The notes below the pieces were generated by a model. The model saw nothing but the letters and a program-made list of their open reading frames with translations. It was not told where the DNA came from and did not search any database. Source: Sphingobium sp. TKS (GTDB taxonomy: Bacteria > Pseudomonadota > Alphaproteobacteria > Sphingomonadales > Sphingomonadaceae). From it: a stretch of 64,000 nt of DNA. The DNA is taken from the NCBI RefSeq assembly GCF_001563265.1, contig NZ_CP005083.1, positions 2,483,001 through 2,547,000 of the forward strand, given 5' to 3'. Of the stretch, positions 7,889-17,833 are shown piece after piece. Numbering within the stretch: the first letter of the stretch is position 1; the number at the start of each line of letters is the position of its first letter. Position numbers and translations under genes: made by a program.

Positions 7889-8871
7889 TCCCGCCCGCCG
7901 CCGCTCCCGCTTTCCTCGCGCAAGCGGGGTGGGAGCATGCCGCCATCGTGCCGCTGGCTGGCGATGCGTCTTTCCGCCGCTATTTCCGCGTGATCGACGG
8001 TGCGCGCCGGGCGGTGCTGATGGACGCGCCGCCACCCCATGAAGACCCGCGCCCCTTTATCGCCATTGCAGAGCATCTGACGGCGAACGGTTTTGCCGCG
8101 CCACAGATATTGGCCCGCGATCTGGAAGAAGGGCTGGTTCTGATCGAGGATTTCGGTGATCTGCGCGTCAAGGAGCATGTCGAGGACGTGCCCGACGCGG
8201 AATGGGATGTGTATAGCCGCGCCGTCGATTTGCTGGCTGCCCTGCATCGTCTGCCGCCCGCCGATGTTCCGCCCTATGACCGCGCAGTCTATCAGCGCGA
8301 AGCCGGCCTTCTGACCGAATATTATTGTCCTGCCATTGGTCTGCCGGTGGATGAGGATGCCTATGCCGAGGCTTGGGACGCGGTCCTGCCGATCGTCGAG
8401 CAATCGGCCAGCCCGGTCGTCACGGTGCTGCGCGATTATCACGCGGAAAATATCATGCTGATCGACCGGGCGGCTTCCCATGGGCTGGGTCTGCTCGATT
8501 TTCAGGACGCGCTGGCCGGGCACCCGGCCTATGACCTCGTTTCGTTGCTCCAGGATGCGCGGCGCGACGTGCCTCCCGCGCTGGAGGCGGCGATGCTCGA
8601 CCATTATCGCGCCATCGCCAATCCGCCAGCGGATTTCGACGCCGCCTATGCTGTGCTGGGCGCGCAGCGCAATGCGAAGATCATCGGTATCTTCACCCGT
8701 TTGTGGAAGCGCGACGGCAAACCGCGCTATCTGTCCTATCTGCCGCGCATGTGGGATTTGCTGGAGCGCGACCTCGCCCATCCCGCGCTGGCGCCCGTGG
8801 CGGCTTGGTTCGCGGCCAATATTCCTGCCGACAAGCGTCATCACGCGTTACAGGATTTCACCCCCGCATGA
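7873..8871 (+). CDS. amgK: N-acetylmuramate/N-acetylglucosamine kinase (aminoglycoside phosphotransferase fold)
   Basis: AmgK phosphorylates the anomeric hydroxyl of MurNAc and GlcNAc in peptidoglycan recycling; MurU, encoded next, uses the product. The sequence shows the phosphotransferase catalytic loop LRDYHAENIMLID and the metal-binding LLDFQDALAGHPAYDL. The chosen ATG at 7873 follows GGACGGAG. An alternative ATG at 7885 overlaps the tsaE stop as ATGA and would shorten the protein by four residues. Product length is about 332 residues. Confidence 0.88.
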   Translation: MVTDMIPPAAAPAFLAQAGWEHAAIVPLAGDASFRRYFRVIDGARRAVLMDAPPPHEDPRPFIAIAEHLTANGFAAPQILARDLEEGLVLIEDFGDLRVKEHVEDVPDAEWDVYSRAVDLLAALHRLPPADVPPYDRAVYQREAGLLTEYYCPAIGLPVDEDAYAEAWDAVLPIVEQSASPVVTVLRDYHAENIMLIDRAASHGLGLLDFQDALAGHPAYDLVSLLQDARRDVPPALEAAMLDHYRAIANPPADFDAAYAVLGAQRNAKIIGIFTRLWKRDGKPRYLSYLPRMWDLLERDLAHPALAPVAAWFAANIPADKRHHALQDFTPA

Positions 8872-9578
8872 TCGATACCGCGATGCTGATGGCCGCAGGA
8901 TTGGGCAAGCGCATGCGCCCTTTGACCGCGACCCGCCCCAAGCCGCTGGTCAAGGTGGCGGGCAAGCCGCTGATGGACCATGCGCTGGATCGGCTGGCGG
9001 CGGGTGGCATCAGGAAGCTGGTGGTCAATGTCCACTATCTGGCCGACACGGTCGAGGCGCATCTGCATGCGCATTGCAACGGCATGCAGGTGGCGATTTC
9101 CGACGAACGCCGGAAGCTGCTGGAGACCGGCGGCGGGTTGATCCATGCCAGGGAGCAGCTTGGCGATGCGCCCTTTTTCTGCGCCAACAGCGACAATCTG
9201 TGGATCGACGGCCCACAGGAAACGCTGGGCATGATGCGGAAGATCTGGGATCCGGAGCGCATGGACGCCCTGCTGCTGCTGGTCCCGCTGGCCCGCGCCA
9301 ATTGCCATAAGGGGCCGGGCGATTTTCATATGGACGCGAACGGCCGGCTGACCCGGCGCAAGACGGCCCATGTCGCGCCCTTCGTGTTTACCGGCGTCCA
9401 GATCATGTCGCCCAGCCTGCTTGTCGATCCGCCGTCGGAGGTCTTTTCGACCAATGTCTTCTGGAATCGGGCGATAGAGGCGGGGCGCCTCTATGGCGTC
9501 TCGCACCAGGGCTTGTGGTTCGATGTCGGCACGCCGCAGGCCATCCCCGCCGTGGAGACGATGCTGGCCGATGGGTGA
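8868..9578 (+). CDS. murU: N-acetylmuramate alpha-1-phosphate uridylyltransferase
   Basis: MurU forms UDP-MurNAc from MurNAc-1-phosphate and UTP, bypassing de novo UDP-MurNAc synthesis. The 236-residue product opens with the nucleotidyltransferase signature MAAGLGKRMRPLTATRPKPL and continues with VAGKPLMDHALDRL and a CANSDNLWID segment carrying the metal-binding Asp. The ATG overlaps the amgK stop as ATGA, and the last 8 bases overlap addB. Pairing with amgK supports this rather than a mannose-1-phosphate guanylyltransferase role. Confidence 0.9.
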   Translation: MIDTAMLMAAGLGKRMRPLTATRPKPLVKVAGKPLMDHALDRLAAGGIRKLVVNVHYLADTVEAHLHAHCNGMQVAISDERRKLLETGGGLIHAREQLGDAPFFCANSDNLWIDGPQETLGMMRKIWDPERMDALLLLVPLARANCHKGPGDFHMDANGRLTRRKTAHVAPFVFTGVQIMSPSLLVDPPSEVFSTNVFWNRAIEAGRLYGVSHQGLWFDVGTPQAIPAVETMLADG

Positions 9579-12546
9579 CCGCACCCGCCCGGCGCTGTTC
9601 AACATACCGGCGCACCGCGCCTTTTCCGATGCGCTGGTCGCGGGCCTCCTCGCCCAGCATGGCGGCGATCCGATGCGGCTGGCGCAGGGCATGATCCTGT
9701 TGCCCAATAATCGCGCCGTCCGGTCGGTCAGCGACGCTTTCGTGCGGAAATCGGGCGGCGGGCTGCTATTGCCGCGCCTTGTCGCATTGGGTGATGCCGA
9801 TCTGGGCGAACAGGTCGGCAGCGCGCTCGATCCGCTGGGCGAGGACGAGGCTGTGCCGCCCGCCATAGCGCCGATGCGCCGCCAGATGATCCTGGCGCGG
9901 ATGGTCCAGCAGGCATCGGCGCACCCGGTGGACGCGGGGCAGGCATTGCAACTCGCCCAGGCGCTGGGCACGGTCCTCGATCAGATACAGGTTGAGCGGC
10001 TTTCGGTCACCGCGCTGGCCGATCTCACTTTGTCCGACGAACTGTCGCAGCATTGGCAGACCTCGCTCAAGCTGTTCGGCATCCTATTGGCGCAATGGCC
10101 GCAGGAACTAGCGCGGCTCGGTTGCATCGATCTGGCGGATCGCCGCAATCGGCTGCTGGATCGTGTGTCCGCCCGCTGGGCGAAGGCGCCGCCCGAGGGC
10201 TTCGTCATTGCCGCGGGCATGTCCACGACGGCCCCGGCGATTGCCGCGCTGCTGCGGCGGATCGCGCTGCTGCCCAAGGGCGCTGTAGTCTTTGCCGGTC
10301 TGGATCAGGAGATGGATGGCGACGCCTGGGATGCTATCGGTCCCTTTGACGCCGATCCACTGACCGGCCGGGCGCCCGCGGGGCATGAAACCCATCCCCA
10401 ATACGCCCTGAAGCGCCTGCTCGACCGGATGAGCGCGACGCGTGACGATGTGGCGCTCTGGCGCTGGGGCAGCGAGCATGACGCCCGCGCCGTGCGGGGA
10501 CGCAATATTTCCAACGCCATGCTGCCGCCGCGCCTAACCAGCCGCTGGCGCGATCTCAAGACGGCGGATCGCTCGCTCGCGGGGGTGGAGGCGCTGGAGG
10601 TCGCGACACCCGGCGAGGAGGCGCAGGCCATCGCCATTGCTCTGCGCGAAGCGGTGGAGACGCCGGGCCGCACCGCCGCTCTGGTGACGCCGGACCGGCA
10701 ATTGGCGACCCGCGTGTCCGCGCATCTCAAGCGCTGGGGCATCGACGCCGACGATTCCGCCGGGCAACCGCTGTCTCGCTTGCCGCCCGGAACCTTGCTG
10801 ATCGCCATGGCGGAAGCATTGGCGGAACGCTTTGCGCCGGTTGCGTTGCTAACCCTGCTCAAGCATCCGCTCGTCATGCGCGGGGAGGGGCGGCTCGCCT
10901 GGCTGGAGGGCGTGCGGGGTCTCGACCTGCTGCTGCGCGGGCCAAGGCCGCAGGCGGGGATCGTCGGTCTCGACCTGCTGCTTGGCGACCGCGAGGGTGA
11001 AGATCGGCAGCGCACGCTGCGCGCTCGCACGCGGCATTGGTGGGCGGAAGCCCGCACCCTGCTCGAACCGTTGGAACAAGCCTTTCTGGCCGCGCCGGAC
11101 CTGGCCGGGCAGTTGGCGGTCATTCGCGAACATGCCGGTCGCCTGTCGCGCGATGCGGTCTGGGCCGGGCATCAGGGCCATGCCGCCGCCGACCTCTTCG
11201 CTGAGATGGAGGAGGCGGCTAGCGAAGGGCCGCGCCAGGCCGACATACGTGCGCTGCCAGCCCTGTTCGACCATCTTCTGGGCGGGCTGTCGGTGCGCCC
11301 GCCGCAGGGGGGACATCCTCGCATCAGCATCCTTGGCCTGATCGAAGCGCGGTTGGTGCAGACGGACCTGATGATCCTGAGCGGCCTTAACGAGGGTACA
11401 TGGCCGGGCTTGCCCGCGCCCGATCCCTGGCTGGCGCCCCGCATCCGGCGGGAAATCGGGCTGCCGGGACTGGAAAGCCGGATCGGCCTTGCCGCCCATG
11501 ATTTTGCGAGTGCCTTGGGTGCGCCGCAAATCCTTATCACGCGGGCCCGGCGCGGATCGGGCGGCCCGGCGGTCGCTTCGCGCTTCTGGCTGCGGCTGAA
11601 GGCCATGACGGGGCCGCAATGGAAAAGCGCCGATCGCTATGCCGCGCTGGCGCAAGCGATCGATGATGCGGCGGACCACCGGCCCGCCAGCCGCCCCGCG
11701 CCGGTGCCGCCGCTGTCGGTGCGCCCGAAAGTCATTCCCGTCACCGATGTCGATCGGTTGAAGGCCGACCCTTACGCCTTTTACGCCAAGCGCATCCTGC
11801 GTCTGGCGCGGCTCGATCCGGTGGACGCCGATGCCGGGCCGGCCTGGCGCGGCACGGCGGTACATGAAATCCTCCAGCAATGGGCAGAGGCGGGCAGCCG
11901 CGACCTGGCCGATCTCGAAGCCCGTGCGCGGGCGATGTTCGACCAGCCGAATGTGCATCCCTTGCTGAAAGCGCTCTGGCAGCCGCGCCTGATCGAAGCG
12001 ATCCGTTGGATCGCCGCCGAGGTGGCGAGCGACCTCGCCGCTGGGCGCAAGATCCTTTCCGTCGAGATTGACGGCCGTGCGGACATTGCAGGGGTCACGC
12101 TCACCGGCAAGGCCGACCGCATCGACCTGCTGCCGGACGGGAAGCTCGGCATTGTCGACTACAAGACCGGCAAGCCCCCCAGCGCCCGGCAGGTCAAGGC
12201 TGGCTATGCGCTTCAGCTCGGATTGCTGGGCCTGATCGCGGAGCATGACGGCTTTCCCGGTCCCCACACGGCGCCTGTGGCGGGGAGCTTCGAATATTGG
12301 TCGCTCGCCAAGAAGGGCGACGCCTTTGGCTATCGGGAAAGCCCGGTCGATCCGATGGGCAAGCGGGACAAGATCATCACCGCCGACTTCACCTCCCAAG
12401 TCTACGCGCAGTTCGAGGATATTGCCGCCACCTACCTCCTCGGTTCGGCGCCCTTCGATGCGCAGGTGAACCCCGAAGTCGCGAACTATGGCGATTATGA
12501 CCAGCTCATGCGGCTGGAGGAATGGTATGGCCGCGACGATGGCTAA
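9571..12546 (+). CDS. addB: Double-strand break repair protein AddB
   Basis: AddB is the partner of AddA in the AddAB helicase-nuclease, which processes double-strand breaks for RecA loading. The 991-residue protein has an inactive-helicase-like body (for example LLPNNRAVRSVSDAF, LILSGLNEGTWPG-like text) and a C-terminal RecB-family nuclease domain with RGTAVHEIL, KADRIDLLPDGKLGIVDYKTG. The ATG at 9571 lies within the murU 3' end. Length and the order addB-addA match the alphaproteobacterial family. Confidence 0.93.
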   Translation: MGDRTRPALFNIPAHRAFSDALVAGLLAQHGGDPMRLAQGMILLPNNRAVRSVSDAFVRKSGGGLLLPRLVALGDADLGEQVGSALDPLGEDEAVPPAIAPMRRQMILARMVQQASAHPVDAGQALQLAQALGTVLDQIQVERLSVTALADLTLSDELSQHWQTSLKLFGILLAQWPQELARLGCIDLADRRNRLLDRVSARWAKAPPEGFVIAAGMSTTAPAIAALLRRIALLPKGAVVFAGLDQEMDGDAWDAIGPFDADPLTGRAPAGHETHPQYALKRLLDRMSATRDDVALWRWGSEHDARAVRGRNISNAMLPPRLTSRWRDLKTADRSLAGVEALEVATPGEEAQAIAIALREAVETPGRTAALVTPDRQLATRVSAHLKRWGIDADDSAGQPLSRLPPGTLLIAMAEALAERFAPVALLTLLKHPLVMRGEGRLAWLEGVRGLDLLLRGPRPQAGIVGLDLLLGDREGEDRQRTLRARTRHWWAEARTLLEPLEQAFLAAPDLAGQLAVIREHAGRLSRDAVWAGHQGHAAADLFAEMEEAASEGPRQADIRALPALFDHLLGGLSVRPPQGGHPRISILGLIEARLVQTDLMILSGLNEGTWPGLPAPDPWLAPRIRREIGLPGLESRIGLAAHDFASALGAPQILITRARRGSGGPAVASRFWLRLKAMTGPQWKSADRYAALAQAIDDAADHRPASRPAPVPPLSVRPKVIPVTDVDRLKADPYAFYAKRILRLARLDPVDADAGPAWRGTAVHEILQQWAEAGSRDLADLEARARAMFDQPNVHPLLKALWQPRLIEAIRWIAAEVASDLAAGRKILSVEIDGRADIAGVTLTGKADRIDLLPDGKLGIVDYKTGKPPSARQVKAGYALQLGLLGLIAEHDGFPGPHTAPVAGSFEYWSLAKKGDAFGYRESPVDPMGKRDKIITADFTSQVYAQFEDIAATYLLGSAPFDAQVNPEVANYGDYDQLMRLEEWYGRDDG

Positions 12547-15500
12547 AAAGGCCAAGGCTCTGCAACCGCTGGCCGGCGCCCAGGCGCAGGCCGCCGCGCC
12601 CGACGCCCATGTGTGGCTGTCGGCATCGGCGGGCACGGGCAAGACCCATGTGCTGACCGCGCGCGTTTTCCGTCTGCTGCTGCAAGGGGTGCGGCCGGAA
12701 AATATCCTCTGCCTGACCTTTACCAAGGCGGGCGCGGCGGAGATGGCCGATCGCATCCATGACCGGCTCGCCGCCTGGGTGCAGATGGAGGAAGGCGATC
12801 TCTTCCACGATCTGGAGGCTTTGAGCGAGGAGTCCGGCCCGGAAGCCCGCGACCGGGCGCGCCGCCTTTTTGCCGAAGTGCTGGAGTCGACTGGCGGCGG
12901 CCTGCGCATCCAGACGATTCACGGCTTTTGTCAGCAATTGCTGACCGCTTTTCCGCTGGAGGCCGACTTGCCGCCCGGTTTCCGGCCGCTCGATCAGCGC
13001 GAGCAGGCAACACTGGCGCGCCAAACGCTGGCCGACATGGTGGTGGTCGCACAACAGCAGGGCGACGATGCGCTGATCGAAGCTTTGCAGGCGCTCAGCC
13101 TGCGCATGGGCGAGGGAGGCGCGGAGAATTTCCTGCTGCGCTGTGCGGCCCGGCTGGACGCGCTCAAGGCCTTGCCGGAGGATATCGCGCCCTGGCTGCT
13201 GCGGGAACTGGAACTGCCCGAAGGCGATATCGACGCTCATATAGCCACACAGTGCGCGGACGACCTGTTCGATATGCGCACGCTGATATGGATCGCGCAG
13301 GCCAATGCGGATTGGGGCACGGGTCGGGCGCTGGAGCGCTGCGACCGGATCGCGCGCTGGCGGAATCTCGATCCGGCGGCGCGGGCGGCCACGCTCACCG
13401 ATCTCCATGTCGTCTGGGCGAAGGCCGATGGCGAACTGATCTCTACCGCCAAAGGCTGGGCGCCCCCGGTGGATGGCTATGGGGACGCCATTGCACGCAT
13501 CCATGAGCGTTGTGCCGAACTGTTGGGCCTCAGGCTCCGCGCCGCCTATGCCGCTTTGCTCGCCAAGGCTCTGCACGCCGGGCGGGTTTATGCCCGCGCC
13601 TATGCCCAGGCCAAGCAACTTGCGGGCGCGGTCGATTTCGACGACCTGATCGCCAACACCGCGCAACTTCTGTCCCAGCCCGGCATTGCCGACTGGATAC
13701 GCTACAAGCTTGATCAGCGCATCGACCATATATTGGTGGACGAGGCGCAGGATACCAATGTCAGCCAGTGGCAGATCGTCGGCGCGCTGGCGGCGGAGTT
13801 TTTCGCAGGCGAAGGGGCGAAGGGCGACAAGGTCCGCACCATCTTCACCGTGGGCGATTTCAAGCAGGCGATCTTCGGTTTTCAGGGCACCAGCCCCGAA
13901 TCTTTCCGGGCCGCGCAGATCGTCTTCCAGCGCCATGCCGAGGATGCGAGTCATCCTTTTTACGACCTCTCGCTTCAGCACAGCTTCCGCTCGACGCCCG
14001 CGGTTCTGGATGTGGTCGACCGCACCATCGCGACGCTGCGCGCCGAGCGTTTCGGGCTGGAACCGGGCGAAGTCCGGCATATCAGCGCGAATCGCTTCCC
14101 CGGCGAAGTGCTGCTCTGGAAGCCTGTGGTCGCGGGCCTGTCCGACGAGGCCGAGGGGGAAGAGGATTGGGCCGCCGATCAGGAGCGCGTTCTGGCGCAA
14201 ACCATTGCGCGCCAGATCAGGCAGCGGATCGATGACGGGCTGATGCTGGAAAGCCGGGGCCGCCCGGTGACGGCGGGCGACTTCATGATCCTGGTCCGCC
14301 GCCGCAGCGAACTGGCGCGGCTGATCGTGGCCCGGCTCTATGAGGAAAAGGTCGCGGTGGCGGGCATCGACCGCCTGCGGTTGAACGCGCCGCTGGCGGT
14401 GCGCGATCTGCTGGCGGCGCTGCGCTTTGCCGTGCAGCCGGAGGATGATCTGAACCTCGCCGCGCTGCTGGTCTCGCCGCTGATCGGGTGGACGCAGGAC
14501 GCGTTGATGGACCGCCTCATCAACCGGCGCGCCGGGCTGTGGCAGCATCTGACGCAGACGCTGGACGCTGCGCTGCTGGAGCCTTTGCGCCAGTTGCTGG
14601 GGCAGGCGGACTTCACCACCCCCTATCGCTATCTGGAGGCGATATTGTCCGGCCCGATGGATGGCCGCCGCCGCCTGATCGAGCGCCTGGGCTCCGAAGC
14701 CGCCGATCCGATCGAGGAATTGCTGAACGCCGCGCTCGCCTTCGAGAATGACGATTATCCCTCGCTCCAGCGCTTCATCGACTGGTTCGACCGGGGCGAG
14801 GTGGAGATCGTACGCGATGCCGCCGCGCAGGGCGATTCGCTGCGTCTGCTGACGGTGCATGGCGCCAAGGGTTTGCAGGCGCCCATCGTCATTCTTGCTG
14901 ATGCCTGCCTTGATCCGGATGCGGGTAATCGCGCGGATTCGCTCGAATGGAACGGGTTGCCGATCATCGCGCCGCGCAAGGCGGAACGGCAGGGCGCGAT
15001 CGGACAGGTGGCAGAGGAAGCGAGCGCCGTCGAACGCGCCGAGCATTGGCGCCTGCTCTATGTCGCCCTGACGCGAGCGGAAGAAAGGTTGGTCGTCGCC
15101 GGATCGCTCGGACCCAGGGCCAAGGGGGAGGTCAAGCCCGAAAGCTGGTATGCGGCTGTCGAAGGTGCGCTGATCTCGCTGGAGGCGGAATGGGAGGCCG
15201 ATCCGCTCTGGGGTGCGCGGCGCAGTTGGCGCGGGAGTGAGATTCTCCCCTCGAAACCGGCGGAACATGGCATCGCGGAAAATCAGGCGGTTCACAACGA
15301 GCCATCCTGGTTGCGTCGTCCCGCTCCAGCGGAAGCGCGGCCGCCGCGTCCCTTGGCGCCGTCTGCCGCTGTGGAGGATGATGTGCCCTATCCGCCGCCG
15401 ACCCCTGCGATGCGGGATGCGGCCGAGCGGGGCCGCTGGTTGCATCGGCTGTTCGAGCGGCTGGCCGATGTGCCGCCCGACAGCCGCCGCCTGCGTGCCG

Positions 15501-15970
15501 ACAAATGGCTGGCGCAACAGGGTCTTGCCGATCCTGCGCGGCGGCATGACGTCATCAAGCAGACGTTGCGCGTTATCGAAGACCCGCAATTTGCCGGGCT
15601 TTTCGGACCGGATGCGCTGGCCGAAGCGCCGATCGCCGCTGTCGTGGGCGAGGCGGTGATCGCCGGAACCGTCGACCGGCTGCGCATCAGCGACGGTCTG
15701 GTGCAACTGATCGATTTCAAGACAGGCCGCATATCGCCGCTTGTCGTGGAGGAGGTTCCGTTGGCCCATGTCCGGCAGATGGCGGCCTATGCCGCCGCGT
15801 TGCAGGTGATCTTCCCCGATCGCAGGATCGAGGCGGGGCTGCTCTACACCGCTGCGCCCCGGCTCATCACCCTGCCGCCCGAGCTGCTGGCGCGGCACAA
15901 GCCGGCCTTTCCGTCCGCGCAGGAGAATTTGCCGCTTCCGCCCGTTGAGACCGACGCCACTCCGTCCTAA
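12527..15970 (+). CDS. addA: Double-strand break repair helicase AddA
   Basis: AddA is the UvrD-like 3'-5' helicase and nuclease subunit of AddAB. The 1147-residue protein has Walker [13 protein letters not shown] near the N-terminus, [11 protein letters not shown], the [11 protein letters not shown]alker B/motif [16 protein letters not shown] (motif III), [15 protein letters not shown] (motif V), [11 protein letters not shown] (motif VI) and a C-terminal nuclease motif [10 protein letters not shown]. The ATG at 12527 follows a GGAGG at 12516-12520 and overlaps the end of addB. A minus-strand frame of similar length over this gene is a shadow. Confidence 0.94.
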   Translation: MAATMAKKAKALQPLAGAQAQAAAPDAHVWLSASAGTGKTHVLTARVFRLLLQGVRPENILCLTFTKAGAAEMADRIHDRLAAWVQMEEGDLFHDLEALSEESGPEARDRARRLFAEVLESTGGGLRIQTIHGFCQQLLTAFPLEADLPPGFRPLDQREQATLARQTLADMVVVAQQQGDDALIEALQALSLRMGEGGAENFLLRCAARLDALKALPEDIAPWLLRELELPEGDIDAHIATQCADDLFDMRTLIWIAQANADWGTGRALERCDRIARWRNLDPAARAATLTDLHVVWAKADGELISTAKGWAPPVDGYGDAIARIHERCAELLGLRLRAAYAALLAKALHAGRVYARAYAQAKQLAGAVDFDDLIANTAQLLSQPGIADWIRYKLDQRIDHILVDEAQDTNVSQWQIVGALAAEFFAGEGAKGDKVRTIFTVGDFKQAIFGFQGTSPESFRAAQIVFQRHAEDASHPFYDLSLQHSFRSTPAVLDVVDRTIATLRAERFGLEPGEVRHISANRFPGEVLLWKPVVAGLSDEAEGEEDWAADQERVLAQTIARQIRQRIDDGLMLESRGRPVTAGDFMILVRRRSELARLIVARLYEEKVAVAGIDRLRLNAPLAVRDLLAALRFAVQPEDDLNLAALLVSPLIGWTQDALMDRLINRRAGLWQHLTQTLDAALLEPLRQLLGQADFTTPYRYLEAILSGPMDGRRRLIERLGSEAADPIEELLNAALAFENDDYPSLQRFIDWFDRGEVEIVRDAAAQGDSLRLLTVHGAKGLQAPIVILADACLDPDAGNRADSLEWNGLPIIAPRKAERQGAIGQVAEEASAVERAEHWRLLYVALTRAEERLVVAGSLGPRAKGEVKPESWYAAVEGALISLEAEWEADPLWGARRSWRGSEILPSKPAEHGIAENQAVHNEPSWLRRPAPAEARPPRPLAPSAAVEDDVPYPPPTPAMRDAAERGRWLHRLFERLADVPPDSRRLRADKWLAQQGLADPARRHDVIKQTLRVIEDPQFAGLFGPDALAEAPIAAVVGEAVIAGTVDRLRISDGLVQLIDFKTGRISPLVVEEVPLAHVRQMAAYAAALQVIFPDRRIEAGLLYTAAPRLITLPPELLARHKPAFPSAQENLPLPPVETDATPS

Positions 15971-15999
15971 ATATCTGCCAACCGAAGGAGATACCAAAA

Positions 16000-16320
16000 A
16001 TGGCTACCAAGGCAGTCACCGACCTGAGCTTCAAGCAGGACGTCATCGATGCGGACAAGCCTGTCCTCGTCGATTTCTGGGCGGAATGGTGCGGCCCGTG
16101 CAAGATGATCGGCCCCGCTCTGGAAGAAATTTCGGAAGAACTGGCTGACAAGGTCGTCATCGCGAAGATCAATATCGACGAAAATCCCGATGCGCCCGGC
16201 AAATATGGCGTGCGCGGCATTCCGACGATGATCCTCTTCAAAAATGGCGAAGCCGCCGCCACCAAGGTCGGCGCGGCGCCCAAGAGCGCGCTCAAGGGCT
16301 GGATCGAAAGCGTTCTTTGA
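16000..16320 (+). CDS. trxA: Thioredoxin TrxA
   Basis: TrxA is the cytosolic dithiol-disulfide reductant. The 106-residue protein has the canonical active site WCGPC at residues 30-34 in [15 protein letters not shown] and the conserved cis-proline loop GIPTM. A strong GAAGGAG site (15984-15990) sits nine bases before the ATG. It ends the divL-to-trxA gene run and is followed by a strong hairpin terminator. Confidence 0.97.
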   Translation: MATKAVTDLSFKQDVIDADKPVLVDFWAEWCGPCKMIGPALEEISEELADKVVIAKINIDENPDAPGKYGVRGIPTMILFKNGEAAATKVGAAPKSALKGWIESVL

Positions 16321-16352
16321 TGGAATGAGGAAAGGTCGGTCACGGCCTTTCC

Positions 16353-16386
16353 AAAATATGCTCCTGCGTTCGCAGGAGCATATTTT
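16353..16386. terminator. Bidirectional terminator between trxA and the GST gene
   Basis: This is a perfect inverted repeat with 16-base arms (AAAATATGCTCCTGCG and its complement) around TT. It has A-runs on the left and T-runs on the right, so it can end both convergent transcripts. A second short hairpin (AAAGG-CGGT/CACGGCCTTT) lies just before it at about 16330-16352. Confidence 0.8.
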
Positions 16387-16389
16387 ATC

Positions 16390-17001
16390 TTAGGTCAGCG
16401 GGATCATGACGGTCTCGGCATAGGCTGGCCTTTCGCGTAGCCTGTCATACCAGGCGCGCGCATGCGGCACCTTTGGCCGCTCCATCTCCAGCGTGAAGAA
16501 AGTATGGGCATAGACGCCCATCGGCACGTCCGCGACGCCGAAGCTTTCCCCCGACAGCCAGGGCTGCCCGGCCAATGCGCGGTCGAGGATCAGCATCGCT
16601 TCACCCGATGTCCGCGCCGACTTCGCCAAGGCCGCCGCATCCCGATCTTCCGCTTTCCTGCGGATCAGGTTCACAAAGGCATCCCGCTGCGCATCGGCAA
16701 AGCTGAACTGCCAATCCATCCATTTGTCGCCCTGCGCCCGTGCAGCGGGATCGGCGGGCCACATCGGCTCAGGCGCATAGCGTCCAGCCAGATAGCGCAG
16801 GATCGCGTTGGATTCCCACAGCATAACATCGCCATCCTCGATCGTCGGGATCAGCCGGTTGGGGTTCATCTCCACATAGGCGTCGTTCATGCCGAACTGG
16901 CCGCCGACATCATGGCGAACATAAGGCAGGCCTATTTCGCCAGCGAACCAGGCCACCTTCTTCACATTATGCGAGTTGAGGCGTCCCCAGATCGTCAGCA
17001 T
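16390..17001 (-). CDS. Glutathione S-transferase family protein
   Basis: The 203-residue protein has an N-terminal thioredoxin-like domain with LTIWGRLNSHNVKKVAW and the cis-Pro/glutathione segment NPNRLIPTIED followed by LWESNAILRYLAGRY. An all-helical C-terminal domain contains the N-capping-box-like SFGVADVPMGVYAH. These are GST-fold signatures. The substrate cannot be told from sequence. It is convergent with trxA and its start is 18 bases past the IMPase-family gene, so the two are likely co-transcribed. Confidence 0.9.
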   Translation of the reverse strand: MLTIWGRLNSHNVKKVAWFAGEIGLPYVRHDVGGQFGMNDAYVEMNPNRLIPTIEDGDVMLWESNAILRYLAGRYAPEPMWPADPAARAQGDKWMDWQFSFADAQRDAFVNLIRRKAEDRDAAALAKSARTSGEAMLILDRALAGQPWLSGESFGVADVPMGVYAHTFFTLEMERPKVPHARAWYDRLRERPAYAETVMIPLT

Positions 17002-17019
17002 GTCCGTCCTTTCCCTATT

Positions 17020-17817
17020 TCAGCGGAACAGCCGCTCCGCCGCCAGATCCCAAAGGCGCGGGGACGAAGCCCCCAGCAGCCCGCGCCGCAGATCGCCCAC
17101 GACATAGGGCGATCCGTCCAGCCGCTGGCACCGCCCGCCCGCCTCATTGAGAAACAGCGTTCCCGCCGCATGATCCCAGGGCAAAGTGCGCGCGAAGACC
17201 GAAATGTCGTTCTGCCCCAGCACCAGGCGCGGATATTGCTCCGCAGCGCAGCGGGGAATATCCACCAATTGGAAACTGGCCTTCGACCGGCGCTTGATGT
17301 CGGCGCGTTCTTCATCGGTCATGAAATAGACGGCGAGTGCGGCGATTGGCAGCGCTTCGCCGCTTTCCCGGGCATAGACCTGCTTGCCATCGATATGGCT
17401 GCCCGCGCCCAATATGGCATGGCATAGACGTCCCGTCAGCGGGTCCAATATCCACCCGGCCAGGATTGTCCCCGCATCGGCCAGCGCGACCATGATGCCG
17501 AAGGGCGGCTTTCCCGCTGCGAAATTCCCCGTTCCGTCGATTGGGTCGATGATCCAATTGAGGCCGTCGCCTGCGCGGTCCAGGATGGCGGGATCGGCAG
17601 CGCAGGCTTCCTCCCCGATGATGCCCGCTTCCGGCAATATGGCGGCCAGCCCTTCGGCCAGTCGGATTTCGCTTTCCTTGTCCGCGATGGTGACGAGGTC
17701 GTCGGCCGCTTTCTCGCTGACTTCATGGCTGGCGAGATTCTGGTAGCGCGGCATCACGACGTCCCGCGCCACTTCGCGCATCAGCGCGACGACAGGATCG
17801 TGCAATTCGATCGGCAT
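17020..17817 (-). CDS. Inositol monophosphatase-family phosphatase (histidinol-phosphatase-like)
   Basis: The 265-residue protein has the metal-binding signatures GEE (residues 68-70) and DPIDGTGNF (91-99) and a C-terminal WDHAAGTLFLNEAGG segment. It belongs to the Li+-sensitive IMPase superfamily. The text DLVTIADKESE and its size fit the HisN-type histidinol-phosphatase branch common in Alphaproteobacteria. The neighbour argJ (amino-acid biosynthesis) is compatible but not proof. An inositol-1-phosphatase or CysQ-like role remains possible. Confidence 0.82.
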   Translation of the reverse strand: MPIELHDPVVALMREVARDVVMPRYQNLASHEVSEKAADDLVTIADKESEIRLAEGLAAILPEAGIIGEEACAADPAILDRAGDGLNWIIDPIDGTGNFAAGKPPFGIMVALADAGTILAGWILDPLTGRLCHAILGAGSHIDGKQVYARESGEALPIAALAVYFMTDEERADIKRRSKASFQLVDIPRCAAEQYPRLVLGQNDISVFARTLPWDHAAGTLFLNEAGGRCQRLDGSPYVVGDLRRGLLGASSPRLWDLAAERLFR

Positions 17818-17833
17818 CGGCTCCGCCCTATTC

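Noticed and set aside
12506-15997. A 1163-codon minus-strand frame opposite addA
   Set aside because: Antisense shadow of AddA; composition is artefactual and no domain is visible.
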